Below, in pieces: positions 21,981 through 32,576 of a stretch of DNA of 34,787 bases (positions are counted from its first letter, which is position 1; each line of letters begins with the position of its first letter). Origin of the DNA: Didymodactylos carnosus (taxonomy: Eukaryota > Rotifera > Eurotatoria > Philodinida > Philodinidae); NCBI GenBank assembly GCA_905250885.1, contig CAJNOQ010001190.1:1-34787 (forward strand), in the 5' to 3' direction. The translations under genes were made by a program, and so were the position numbers. The notes under the pieces were generated by a model. It was not told where the DNA came from. It did no database searches and worked only from the letters and a program-made list of their open reading frames with translations.

Positions 21981-23483
21981 ATGGGTAATGCTAATGGTTC
22001 TCAAAATTCAAATTATTTTCGTCAACAATTATTTCATAATCTTTTACCAAAAGAATCATCGATTAATGTTGAAGGTTTATTTAATGAATATTATTTTGAT
22101 ACTGGTATAACAAAAACAAATGATCTAATACATTCAACATATCAATTTGCTTCTGTTAAAAATATTTTAACAAATGAACAAGAATTATATATGACTATTG
22201 GTCTTAATTCGTGTGAAGATGGAAAAAATGAACGAAAATATTTAAATTTAATTATTGTATTAGATGTATCTGGTTCAATGTCAGAACTATTTGATAATAA
22301 TAGTTTTAATACATCAAATGAACATTCACAAATGACAAAAGAGAGTAAAAGAAAAATTCATGTGGCTAAACAGGTATTAATCGAACTAATTCATAATTTA
22401 GATGCAGAAAATGAACGTTTAGGTATTGTATTATTTAATCAAAATGCCAATTTATTACAACCAATTCGAAAAGTAAAAGAGATTAATATCAATGAATTAA
22501 TTGAACGTATAGATGGTATTGTACCAAATGGCGGAACAAATATGGAGTGTGGAATGATTATGGGTATTGATATGTTAAGTGACTTGTTAAATGAAAATGT
22601 AAATGATACAAATAATAATCGTATCATATTTTTGACAGATGCTCAACCAAATCTTGGAGGAGAAAAAAGTTTATTGGATTTATCAAAACGTGCTGCATCA
22701 AAAAATTCAATTTATATTACGTACATTGGTATTGGATTAGATTTTAATTCTGATTTAGTATATGAATTAACAAAAATACATGGTTCAAATTATTTTAGTG
22801 TTCATTCAAGTCAAGAATTTGTTAGAATTTTAAATAATGATTTTAATTATATTGTCAATCCTATTGGTTTTAATATTATTACGTTTATTGATTCAGAAAA
22901 ATATGAAATTGACAAAATATATGGTATACCAACATCAAATGAACATGAAAAATCGAATTATGTTCGAATTGATAGTGTTACACCGTCAGCTGTAGATGAT
23001 AAAGGTTGTGTTAAAGGTAGTATGATCGTTGTTAAATTTCGAGAAAAATTAACAAGTAATTTAAATCCATCTAATTCAATTCAATTAACAATGAGATATG
23101 AAAATATACATGGACAAAAGCAACAACAAACAATACCAACTATCATAAATATAAATGATAAACAAGATATTTTCTACGATAATTTGGGTATTCGAAAAGC
23201 TATACTATTGTTACATTATACATTATTAATTAAAAATATTATTGAAGATGTTAATCATCATACCAAAACATATTATGATGATTTAATTAATAAAGAGCAA
23301 CAACATAGACTAACTGATAATACAAAAATGTCAACAATGGTATTAAAAATTTCAAAGAATATGAAAAACGATTTGTTAAAATTTCGTTCACATTTTATTG
23401 ATGAAATGAAAATTTTAGACGATAATAATTTAAAGAAAGAATTAGATATTATTGATAAATTTCGTTATGCTGAAGAAATCTAA
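21981..23483 (+). CDS. VWA-domain protein, intronless, predicted N-myristoylated
   Basis: A 500-residue single-exon protein. The VWA domain spans about residues 88-270. Its metal-ion-dependent adhesion site is complete: DVSGS (Asp95, Ser97, Ser99), Thr186 in GGTN, and Asp220 in LTDAQ. This predicts divalent-cation-dependent ligand binding. The N-terminus MGNANGSQ fits an N-myristoylation signal (Gly2), and there is no signal peptide or membrane helix, so it is probably cytosolic and membrane-tethered. Before the VWA is a segment containing LFNEYYFDTG. After it comes a beta-rich middle region and a charged helical C-terminal third (about 400-500). The open frame continues 29 codons upstream without an ATG, so 21981 is the first Met. 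The absence of introns in 1.5 kb contrasts with the other intact genes here. Partner and pathway are unknown. Confidence 0.85.
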   Translation: MGNANGSQNSNYFRQQLFHNLLPKESSINVEGLFNEYYFDTGITKTNDLIHSTYQFASVKNILTNEQELYMTIGLNSCEDGKNERKYLNLIIVLDVSGSMSELFDNNSFNTSNEHSQMTKESKRKIHVAKQVLIELIHNLDAENERLGIVLFNQNANLLQPIRKVKEININELIERIDGIVPNGGTNMECGMIMGIDMLSDLLNENVNDTNNNRIIFLTDAQPNLGGEKSLLDLSKRAASKNSIYITYIGIGLDFNSDLVYELTKIHGSNYFSVHSSQEFVRILNNDFNYIVNPIGFNIITFIDSEKYEIDKIYGIPTSNEHEKSNYVRIDSVTPSAVDDKGCVKGSMIVVKFREKLTSNLNPSNSIQLTMRYENIHGQKQQQTIPTIININDKQDIFYDNLGIRKAILLLHYTLLIKNIIEDVNHHTKTYYDDLINKEQQHRLTDNTKMSTMVLKISKNMKNDLLKFRSHFIDEMKILDDNNLKKELDIIDKFRYAEEI

Positions 23484-24293
23484 GAGTAAATTGGCATTTT
23501 TTTAAGAATATTTTTTCTCGTTCATTTCTCTTCTAATTAATTACTAATGTAATTTAATTACTTAGTTTCATTCAATATCTCTCATTTTATCATTGTGAGT
23601 TCTGCATATATTGCTTTTTATCATTTTTTTAATTAAAAAGTGTAACTGACACTTCTTTTTTATGCACTTTTATGAAGAAAGAAGAATAAGATAAAATTCA
23701 TACACTTTTAAGTGCCATATGTGTTTCTATCTAGTCAAAATTAATCAATTTTAAACTATTTCACTTCAATTTGTTCGGAAGTCTTGTGTATACTCACTAC
23801 TTATTGTTGTTGTTTTTTATATAAGCTTTATTCTGTCAGAATACAAGCGGAAGAATATTCCATTATAGTATTCTAAACTAAAACTATCGAAAAACACAAA
23901 ATCAATTTTTGTACGAATAGAGNAATCTTTTACAATTGTTTTAAAAAATTTTTTCATTTACAATAATTACAAAAATAATAATCAATTTTTGTACGATTAG
24001 AGGTTCGAACATGTGAACTTAGCTTTGCAGAAACTGCAAAACTAAATTCACCGTTCTATATCTATATTCTGTACAACGACTGAAGTTGTGCAATGGACCC
24101 GATGTTATCAGTAGTCATTTTTCTGGTATGTTTTTTGTGTTCTGTTTTTTTTTATATAAGTTTTAGATACTTATTGTTTTAATCATGATTACTATTCATT
24201 TGTAAATAAATACTGAATTATTTCTTAAAGCTAATCGAAATCTCGAATTTTTAGCATATTTTATAGTAAAAATTATTCTGAAATTTTGGATCT
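23484..24293. other. intergenic with a short direct repeat and a hairpin
   Basis: Mostly AT-rich 3' flank of the VWA gene. It contains the single N (23923), a 22-bp direct repeat, and a hairpin at about 24016-24050 (CTTAGCTTTGCAG, loop AAA, CTGCAAAACTAAA). No gene is seen. Confidence 0.5.
23901..24002. repeat. 22-bp direct repeat flanking an N and an inverted 61-nt copy
   Basis: ATCAATTTTTGTACGAATAG (plus AG) at 23901-23922 recurs at 23981-24002 with one mismatch. Between the copies are the N at 23923 and a 61-nt segment (23924-23984) that exactly matches the reverse complement of 27542-27602. The arrangement looks like an assembly join or gap-fill, or a templated insertion. Confidence 0.8.
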
Positions 24294-24860
24294 ATCATGA
24301 TGCACTACATGTCAACAAAAACTCTAGAGACTATAGTTTTCAAAAATCTTGTTAGACTTTTCGTTCTAAAGACATGCCTAAACCTATTCTATAAATTTAC
24401 ACAAGTTCAAAATCTCTAGGGATTTTTCATTTGAATGAGAGAAACATTCTTTTTTGAAATCAAATCATTTTCTAAAAGCTTTAACTGATTTGATCAGATG
24501 TGAATTTTTTTTACTTTTATACGGTCATAGCTCTAGTAGCTCTAGTTAAAATATTTATTTTCAAAATTCATGTTCACTATGTTTTCTCACTTTTTTTCCT
24601 GAAAACAATAATTCTCTTGAGATGTAGAATAATCGATAACTTAGGTTTTTTGTCTTGTATTTATGAAATTATAAACTCTTAAATCGTGTGACTCCGTAAA
24701 ATCTTTCTCATTTCGAATAAAAACCCCTTGAGATTTTGAACTTGTGTAGATTTATAGAACAGATCTAGGCATGTATTTAAAACGAAAAGTCTAATGGAAT
24801 TTTTTTCAAAATTCTACAGTCACAGTTGATTTTGTTAGATGAAGTACACCATAGTAGAAC
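24294..24860. repeat. imperfect inverted repeat, about 150-bp arms
   Basis: Arms at about 24300-24445 and 24700-24855 are inverted copies, for example ACACAAGTTCAAAATCTC against the complement of GAGATTTTGAACTTGTGT, and TTAGACTTTTCGTT against AACGAAAAGTCTAA. They are noticeably diverged. The 255-bp centre is AT-rich, and the frame at 24500-24682 lies in it without features. Probably an old foldback element. Confidence 0.7.
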
Positions 24861-27541
24861 TAAACAAATATTTTCAAAATAAATTTTCATATAATTGGCA
24901 AGCAAAATACAGCAAAACTCAAGATGTCGATTAACTTTTATTTCGAACTTATTCCAAAAGCAATCATATGCTCTCTATTTTAAATTAACGTAGTTGTTTC
25001 TCTTTATCCAGATTCTTATGTGAATTATTTTTTTGTTTTTTTGTTTTGTTAAAAAAAGAAGATGATTAGTGATCGTGATGACATAGAAGTTTTTTTTTTT
25101 CCAGGTGAAACGAAAGAAAAAAAATAAATGAATCGAACAAAAACCTGATAAGAAATTATTATTACTATTAGAAGCAGAGGATACTATTTTCAAACATTTC
25201 CATCTGTCGCATGTGACTAAAACAATTTTCTTTTTTGCTTATAACTTCTATTGTATTTTTAAAATTTTATTTTCTCAATTATGTAAAAATGAAAAAAAAA
25301 CAAGGAAAAAAATTAAAAGAAAAAATACTCTACTTTTTTTTCTTTCTTTTTTAAATTTGTAGTCTTTCCAAACATTTTCTTTATCAAAAATTTAGTTTAA
25401 GTATATTTATCATGTGTTTTAGATACGATAAATAGTTTAAGAAGAGATAGTATTAAAATTAGTTTTAAATATTTAAAACTTATTAACGTTCTTTTTAATG
25501 CATCAAATGAAAGAATTTATATTTTGATCAATTTCTATTTGGTTACCGTTTTTACGACTTATAACTCGGTTTGTTTACGGTTTTCTTCAAAAATATGTTG
25601 TTTTTACCGTTAATGGACATATTCATTACCGTATATAAGAAAATGTCAATTTTTAGTTGATTACTCTCAAAATATTGTTTTTATGATTGATTAATTCTTG
25701 TATTTTTTTGAGTCCTTTCCACTGATGTTAGAAGCCCTATAATACTATGTTTAACCTTAATCATACGACTAAGGTGACATTCTAGGATTAAGCTTTGATG
25801 ACTTGTATGTTTATTACAGATATACTAGTAATAACAGCAACTGAGAAAAGATAGTATATAATAATTATAAATAATAATTAATAAAATAATTTGGAATAAA
25901 AATGGCCAAAAAACAGTGCGTTAACGGTCATAAAAATAAAGAGTGTTTCCAAGTCTGATATTTTTCAGTCCATGTCCGCTAGAGACTAAGTTCGAATCAG
26001 TTTCTATCCGCTCTGTAGCTAAAATTTTTTCGTCCCAGTCCAATAAGCTTTACGTCCGATGTTAGACCAAGCATACATTGTTTTTTCTATTTCCATTCTT
26101 TTTCTTCTATTTTTTCATCAGAAAGATACTGTTTCTTTACATGGCTATAGTAACAAAATACGAAAACAACAAAAATTTTTGTCACTGTTAAAAAACAAGA
26201 ACAAGACAGGACTTTTTGTGTTCTTTTGTTACATGGAAATGAAAAGAAAAGCCTAATACATCAGAGAAAAGTTACATTTGAGTAACGTAAGACATGAGAG
26301 GGTTTTTCTCGTCATTTTTGACCAATATAGTCGTATAAGAAAACCAGATTGAGAGAACACTCTTAATCGGAGCCGAAGTGCCTGGAACTTTTCGTTCTGT
26401 TTTTCATCTTGGTCATCTTATTACTCCTGTCTTTAATATCAAAAAGTTAAAAGAGTGAACAAATTTAAACCGAAAAGTCTAGTCACGAATGTGAACAAAT
26501 TTTTTCTAGCCGTTTTATGAATGTCAGTAGATCGTTTTAATTGAGCCTAATTAACTTCTGGTGTTCATGTATGTTATACTTTTCTCTTATTTTTCTTTTT
26601 TTCTATCAATATTTTTTTTTTAGAAAAAGTTTAGACACGTTTCAAAGAGAAATATTCATCTCATTTATTACTTTAATATCTTCACAATTTTTCTCGTTAG
26701 TTGACATACATGAGAAATGTCTACAGTGAATAATATATTGTTTTGTTGTTTTTGCAAATGTTAAGATATAGTATTTATATTTATATTCTCTAATCATCGA
26801 ATCATTCGTATGAAAAACAAGTTAATATAAACGCAATATACAAAAATAATAAGCTACGTTAGATTTTTCTAGTGGTATTGTTTTCGTCGATCAACTAATA
26901 TTTCTACGTTAGCATGTTTTTTTTCTTTTGTCTTATTATAATAGAATGTACAAATAAGTGAGCACATTTTTTATATCAATTAATAGTACCTTTTAACAGA
27001 ATTAAATACTATTATTCATATAGTATACTAATACACATATAGTATACTAATACACATGAGATTATCTGTTAAATTACCCTCCAAGATTCTAGTTTCATTT
27101 GGTAGACATTAGTCTCAAAAATGACTTAAAAGATTTCGTTTTACGTAAAAATTATAATATTCATGGGAAAACTAACTTTTATATTACCAAACCAAACTGT
27201 CTTCAAACTTTGTTAGTATCTAACAAGTTCTGGTTTTGTCCACATTGTGAGACTTCGAGTAGTTTAAACAAAATTTTTAATTTTTTAAGCTTCCGTCTAG
27301 TTGCTAAGTTTAATCTGTTTTACTTTAGATGTGAATAACTCAGTCTTTATTGAATTCAAAAGTGATGGTTTTGAATCAAGATATCTTAACTATTGAATTC
27401 TTATCTTTTTTTTTCTCTCTCTCGTTCTATGGTCAAAAAACGTATCCTACTATTTTACGATTTTGATAAAAGATGATCTATCTCACCTATTATTTATTGT
27501 ATATTTTACTAAAAATTTTTCGCTCCAAGCATCTTCTATCA
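24861..27541. other. intergenic, nothing coding recognised
   Basis: About 2.7 kb of AT-rich spacer. Short frames at 24975-25193 (-), 26059-26256, 26541-26729 and 27099-27338 (+) lack domains and codon structure. No RNA gene was found. Confidence 0.5.
27018..27058. repeat. two-copy 19-bp tandem repeat
   Basis: TATAGTATACTAATACACA occurs twice in tandem. It is a minor minisatellite-like duplication. Confidence 0.7.
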
Positions 27542-27602
27542 TGATTATTATTTTTGTAATTATTGTAAATGAAAAAATTTTTTAAAACAATTGTAAAAGA
27601 TT
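27542..27602. repeat. 61-nt segment duplicated in inverted orientation at 23924-23984
   Basis: Read base by base, this segment equals the reverse complement of 23924-23984 over 61 nt. It ends 16 bases before the start codon of the transporter gene, so it covers that gene's likely 5' UTR or proximal promoter. Confidence 0.85.
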
Positions 27603-27618
27603 GTGACAAAATAAAAAA

Positions 27619-30349
27619 ATGTCATCCAAAGATGATAACAACTATTTAAATAAAAATACTTCATCAGTGATAAGAAAAGTACATTCAGATGTATTTTCAA
27701 ATATTCATGAGCAAACTCATTCATTAACACCATCACCATCTGTTGGAAAATTATCAGAAAAAACACCATCGTTCAATTTCTTGTTATGTGTTCGTAACAA
27801 TAACAGACGACGATATGATTCTAATACAACTGACACATCATCATTAGAAGCTGTTGTTCGTCAAACGACATCATGGAGATGGATAATTGTTTTAGGATCA
27901 TTTGGCTGCCATTTTATTGCTGGTTTGTAACTTATCTTTTTTTTCTACTCATGAAAATACATGAATAATGTATGCATATATTTAGATGGTCTGTTGTTTT
28001 CATTCGGTGTTCTTATGCATACAATAAAAACAGATTTGCAGTTACAGTTACACACCATTGGCATCATTGCCTCTTTACTCACTGCATTACCATTACTTTT
28101 AGCACCTGTTAGTTCTGCACTTGTAAATAAATTTGGATGCCGCAAAATGACAATGTTGGGTGGATTAATATCATCGATTGGCTTGTTTACAGCATCAATG
28201 ATGGGAACATTTTTTGGCGTCCTATTTGGAATTGGAATACTATGTGGTGCGTTATTTTCATATCTACTATGTGTATGTTTAGACTACCGTTTCTGTTTAG
28301 GAATTGGTCTAAGTTTTGTTTATGTTCCTGCTGTAGTTATCGTTGCACATTATTTTGATGAAAATAGAGCTTTAGCAACTGGACTCGCCGTTGGTGGAAC
28401 AGGCAAGTGACGAACAAGGTTACAATATTTCCATGTTTAATTGAAACTTGATTACCTCTATCTAGGACTTGGTAATGCTATTATGGCACAATTGATACAT
28501 GTAATCAATGATTATTACAGTGATTGGCGACAAACAACATTACTTTTATCTGCTATTTTATTATTTATTATTCCGTTTGGTGCATTATTTCGTCCTGTTG
28601 AATTTCATTTACTTCGAAAAGAGAAAGATCGTTACTTATTAAAAGACAGTCGTTTACCATCTTTTATGACTTCCGTGGAAAAATTACATCGTTTCATACG
28701 GGAAATGGATAAGGCATCAGCCATTCACCAACATACAACTAGTACAACATCAGCTGATGTCGATGAACAACTACATATGCAACAGTATGAAAATATATCA
28801 TTAAGTGGTTCTGATTTTTTCGAGTCTTATTCGGCAGATGATATTACAGAAATGCAACAAGTAGGTGATACGAAAACGGTTGATATTAACACATTTCGGA
28901 AAAATATAATGAAAGATAGATCATTTGTCAACAAACGATATCAAAAAGCAATGAAAAAACAATTGAATAAATACAAGAAACAAGAGAAAAGTGCCCAAAA
29001 CTCGATATCACCACCAGTACCACCTAATTCATCATCATCATACAATTGGTTGTTACGCGTTCTCAAGAAAAAGGGATCAACCGAGAATTGTTCTACTGTT
29101 GAAATTCCTAAAACTGGTGATCAAACTCTTGTACAAAATAACCAAATTGCTTTTAGCGATCATAAACCAAACCAACAAACGTTTTTGACTGTAGATAACG
29201 AAAAAACTGTCAATATGTTAGAAGAAAACCCTTTAATCAACCACAATGACCATCCAGCACCGTTAGCTAAAGTCGATAATAAAACAACTAAGCAAATACC
29301 CGGTGAGATTTATTTTGCCAGCATCATCCTTCGTTTTCTAAATAAGATGTATTTGAATAATTTTAGGAAAACGACAAATCACTGCTTATTTCCAACGGAG
29401 AGATACCAAAAAGGCAGTAAAAGCTATCAAAAGTGGTGCCTATAGTTCTGTAAAACAACAACACGATGTTCGCCAACAATTATTACAAGTTTACTATCAG
29501 CCAATCAATCAAAAGGATATATTTTATAGAGGCAATGTACCAACAAAAGAAAAAGTCGCATTAATAAAAAGTTGTCCAGATTTGACAAATGCTTTCATCT
29601 ATGATGAATCTACCTCGCCAGAATTTCCATCTTTCTCATCGAGTGATAACGAAGATAAGGATACCAACCATCGGCATCGTTTATTTTTCTATCAAAAAAG
29701 TCTGTCATTTCTTAAAACACTTAAACGTATGCTTGGTTTACATGTGTTTCGTGATTATCGTTACATCGTATTTTTTATATCGCAATTATTTTTCTATTTA
29801 TTTTATGATTTAGTTTATATTTTTCCGGTAGACTATGGTGAGACAACGATTGGATATTCAAAAACCCAAATGACATGGCTTGTGTCCATATTAGGATTAG
29901 GTCAATTTTTTGGCCAATTATTATGCGGTTTTTTGGCAAATTTTTCCTGCCTTCATTCATTGATATTATACAATATTGGTACTATTCTATGCGGAATAGC
30001 CACGTGTTTAGTACCGGTAGTTATTTATTCATATGTGTCGCTGCTATTTGTTATTCTTCTGTTTGGTCTATCTATAAGCGCAAATTATGCTCTAACCAGC
30101 ATTATACTAGCGGAAATGTGTGGCTTAGAAATGTTGACATCAGCCTACGGTTTGGTATTATTAATTCAAGGCTGTAGTTCGTTGGTGGGTCCAATTGTTG
30201 GTGGATATATTGCGGAACACAAAGGTTATACAATATCATTTTACATCGCCGGTTTTTTTATGTTTTTATCCGGAACAGTTACTTTTATTATTCCGGGTAT
30301 TTCATGGTTTCGTCGACGTTTAAAACCAGCTACACCATTAAAAAAATAG
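27619..30349 (+). CDS. MFS transporter, monocarboxylate transporter (SLC16)-like, 5 exons
   Basis: Predicted 828-residue multi-pass transporter. Exons: 27619-27922, 27986-28246, 28301-28402, 28466-29302, 29367-30349. Phases agree and the total is a multiple of three. The SLC16 hallmark in helix 1 is seen as DGLLFSFGV (Asp102-Gly103). The helix 5 signature is HYFDENRALATGLAVGGTGLGN (about 205-226), which is rebuilt across intron 3. Six helices lie between about 87 and 263, and six more from about 634 to 815. Between them is a loop of about 370 residues, rich in Ser, Gln and Lys (includes RYQKAMKKQLNKYKKQ), far longer than the usual MCT loop. Intron 3 is a GC-AG intron, and intron 2 is 54 nt with no stop. 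Substrate cannot be inferred; members carry monocarboxylates, thyroid hormones, aromatic amino acids or other solutes. The loop may be regulatory. Confidence 0.88.
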
Positions 30350-31505
30350 CAGAAGGATTTTATGTCAGATTAAATTATTGAATGCTATATTTGTATCATT
30401 CCAGCAATGATATAAACAATTTTATTCACTCCTAAACTACAACAATGTCTATTATGTGTGAAAATTGAATTGAATCTCGGTTTTAATAGTTATTCAAACA
30501 AAGAATCTCGGTAACCAGTGAATTAATATTTTTATTTTTTTAATCTCATTATTGCTCAACCGACTTCTCCTTTTTAGGACACTCGTTTCTAAGTTTAGAA
30601 ATAATAGCCTCTGCTTTTTTAAATATAGTCAGACTTAACAGAAATCTTATTCTTCATATGTTAATATTCTTCTGAACAAACTGTAGTTCTTCATTTCTAG
30701 TCCTTTAGAATCTTTTATACAAAACAGCATTTTGCCTTCATTTTACTTCTCTTTGTGTTCGATATAGAAGATCAAATTGGTTTGTATCCCTCTTTGATTA
30801 TGAGAAATTATATTACGATTAATAAAAAATCCAGTCACTTTACATACTCGCATCGTTTTGTCACTTCTAAACTGCCAAAACTCTTTTTTTGCTTTGTAAC
30901 CTGAATTGTGATTGAACTTCTTCGAAATCCAGTGATTTATGTACATATTGTCAGCGAATTTGATATTAACGTGGTGCAATGTGTTTATTATTTTGAGTAC
31001 CATTCTTTTCAAAGCTACATTCTTTTATTTTTATTAGTTCTAGTATTGTAATTATTGTGTGTTCTGTCAGAGATTATTATTTTGTTATTGTTCTAACTTT
31101 TAAATTGTTCGTCTATGTCTGAAATAAAAGCTGAGTACGATAAAAAAAGACGGCTGCAAGAAATCTTTTATTTTGTGTGAAGATGTAAGATGTATGTTTG
31201 AATGAGTCTGCATCGATAAAACTTTCGATGTTTTGCTTCTATCATAACAGACATTCCTAACACATGAATAACGATATTTTCGTTATAAAAAAATATAACA
31301 AACGAAGAAGACGCATTCATGTACAAAGACGATAATTGAAAACATACAATGAAGAGAACTGTACTATGAGGTAAACATTAAAGTAAAAGAGAGTATGAAC
31401 ACGGAATACATTCACAAAATTTACAACGGTTTTTTGAAAAAAGCGGCTCCTCATGGAACGTGCACAAATCCGTTTCAATTAATTGAACAACAAGAGCAAG
31501 AGACC
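30350..31505. other. intergenic, nothing recognised
   Basis: AT-rich 3' flank of the transporter. The 89-codon minus frame at 30743-31012 has no recognisable domain. An AATAAA near 31124 is too far from the stop codon to assign. Confidence 0.5.
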
Positions 31506-32476
31506 TCGTATTTGGTTAGTTTCATTTCTTCTTTCTTCCTTAACCAAAATGTTATTCTCATTTTATCGACTACTATCTGTTTCAAAATATAGTGCAGTCC
31601 GATATTTTTTTAATAACGTTTGAACAATAAGAGCTGGAGACCTCCGATTTTCAGTTTGTTAAACTGGACATCGAGGCACATAGATCTATGAAATAATGAA
31701 GCTTTCAGAACAGGTGTACCTTTCGCAACAAAATGTCCGCGCCTGACGTTCCAAAAATCCACATAGCAAAGTACTATTCTAAACACGTGTGAATATACAA
31801 CAGATATTGCTCTACAACATGGCGCAAGCCTCAAGTGTCTGTGTAGCGTAGTTCGGGCGCTACAGGCAATCTCCAGGGACCTGCCTCTCGGCTGAACCTG
31901 AACCCTGGGAGCCTCAAAAGTGCATGCTACATAGGTTTTCCGGTACATTAAATCTCGTGGCAATGTTTGTTTTGTTGTCCGAAATTAAAGAAACTTCAAA
32001 AGATGAGTTTTCCAGAAAATTCAATTTTTCCGCTATGGCCGTACTAAAATAAAAGGCTTCTGGCACCTTTATTTTTCAACTCAACTGCTTCAAACTTTCA
32101 AAGCAATGCAGATTGCCTGTAGCACCCGAACTACGCTACACAGACACTTGAGGCTTGCGCCATGTTGTAGAGCAATATCTGTTGTATATTCACACGTGTT
32201 TAGAATAGTACTTTGCTATGTGGATTTTTGGAACGTCAGGCGCGGACATTTTGTTGCGAAAGGTACACCTGTTCTGAAAGCTTCATTATTTCATAGATCT
32301 ATGTGCCTCGATGTCCAGTTTAACAAACTGAAAATCGGAGGTCTCCAGCTCTTATTGTTCAAACGTTATTAAAAAAATATCGGACTGCACTATATTTTGA
32401 AACAGATAGTAGTCGATAAAATGAGAATAACATTTTGGTTAAAGAAGAAAGAAGAAATGAAACTAGTCAAATACGA
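31506..32476. repeat. long near-perfect inverted repeat, 367-bp arms
   Basis: 31506-31872 and 32110-32476 are inverted copies of equal length. By eye they differ at about four bases (about 99% identity). The 237-bp spacer is richer in GC, with a small CCAGGG/CCCTGG hairpin. The open frames at 31610-31963 (-) and 32106-32372 (+) encode the same peptide because of this symmetry and resemble no family I know. It may be a recent foldback transposon or a palindromic duplication. A transcript would form a long dsRNA hairpin. Confidence 0.9.
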
Positions 32477-32576
32477 TTTGAAGTACACACGCACGTGTAT
32501 ATATATAATGCGTAGAAAAATAGAGCTAAGAGTGCCACCAAACGACTACTCATCTCTCTTATAATTTACCAACACT

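Noticed and set aside
31610..32372. Two open frames (117 and 88 codons) encoding the same peptide
   Set aside because: They are the same DNA read in the two arms of an inverted repeat. There is no domain, and conservation is explained by the arms' DNA identity.
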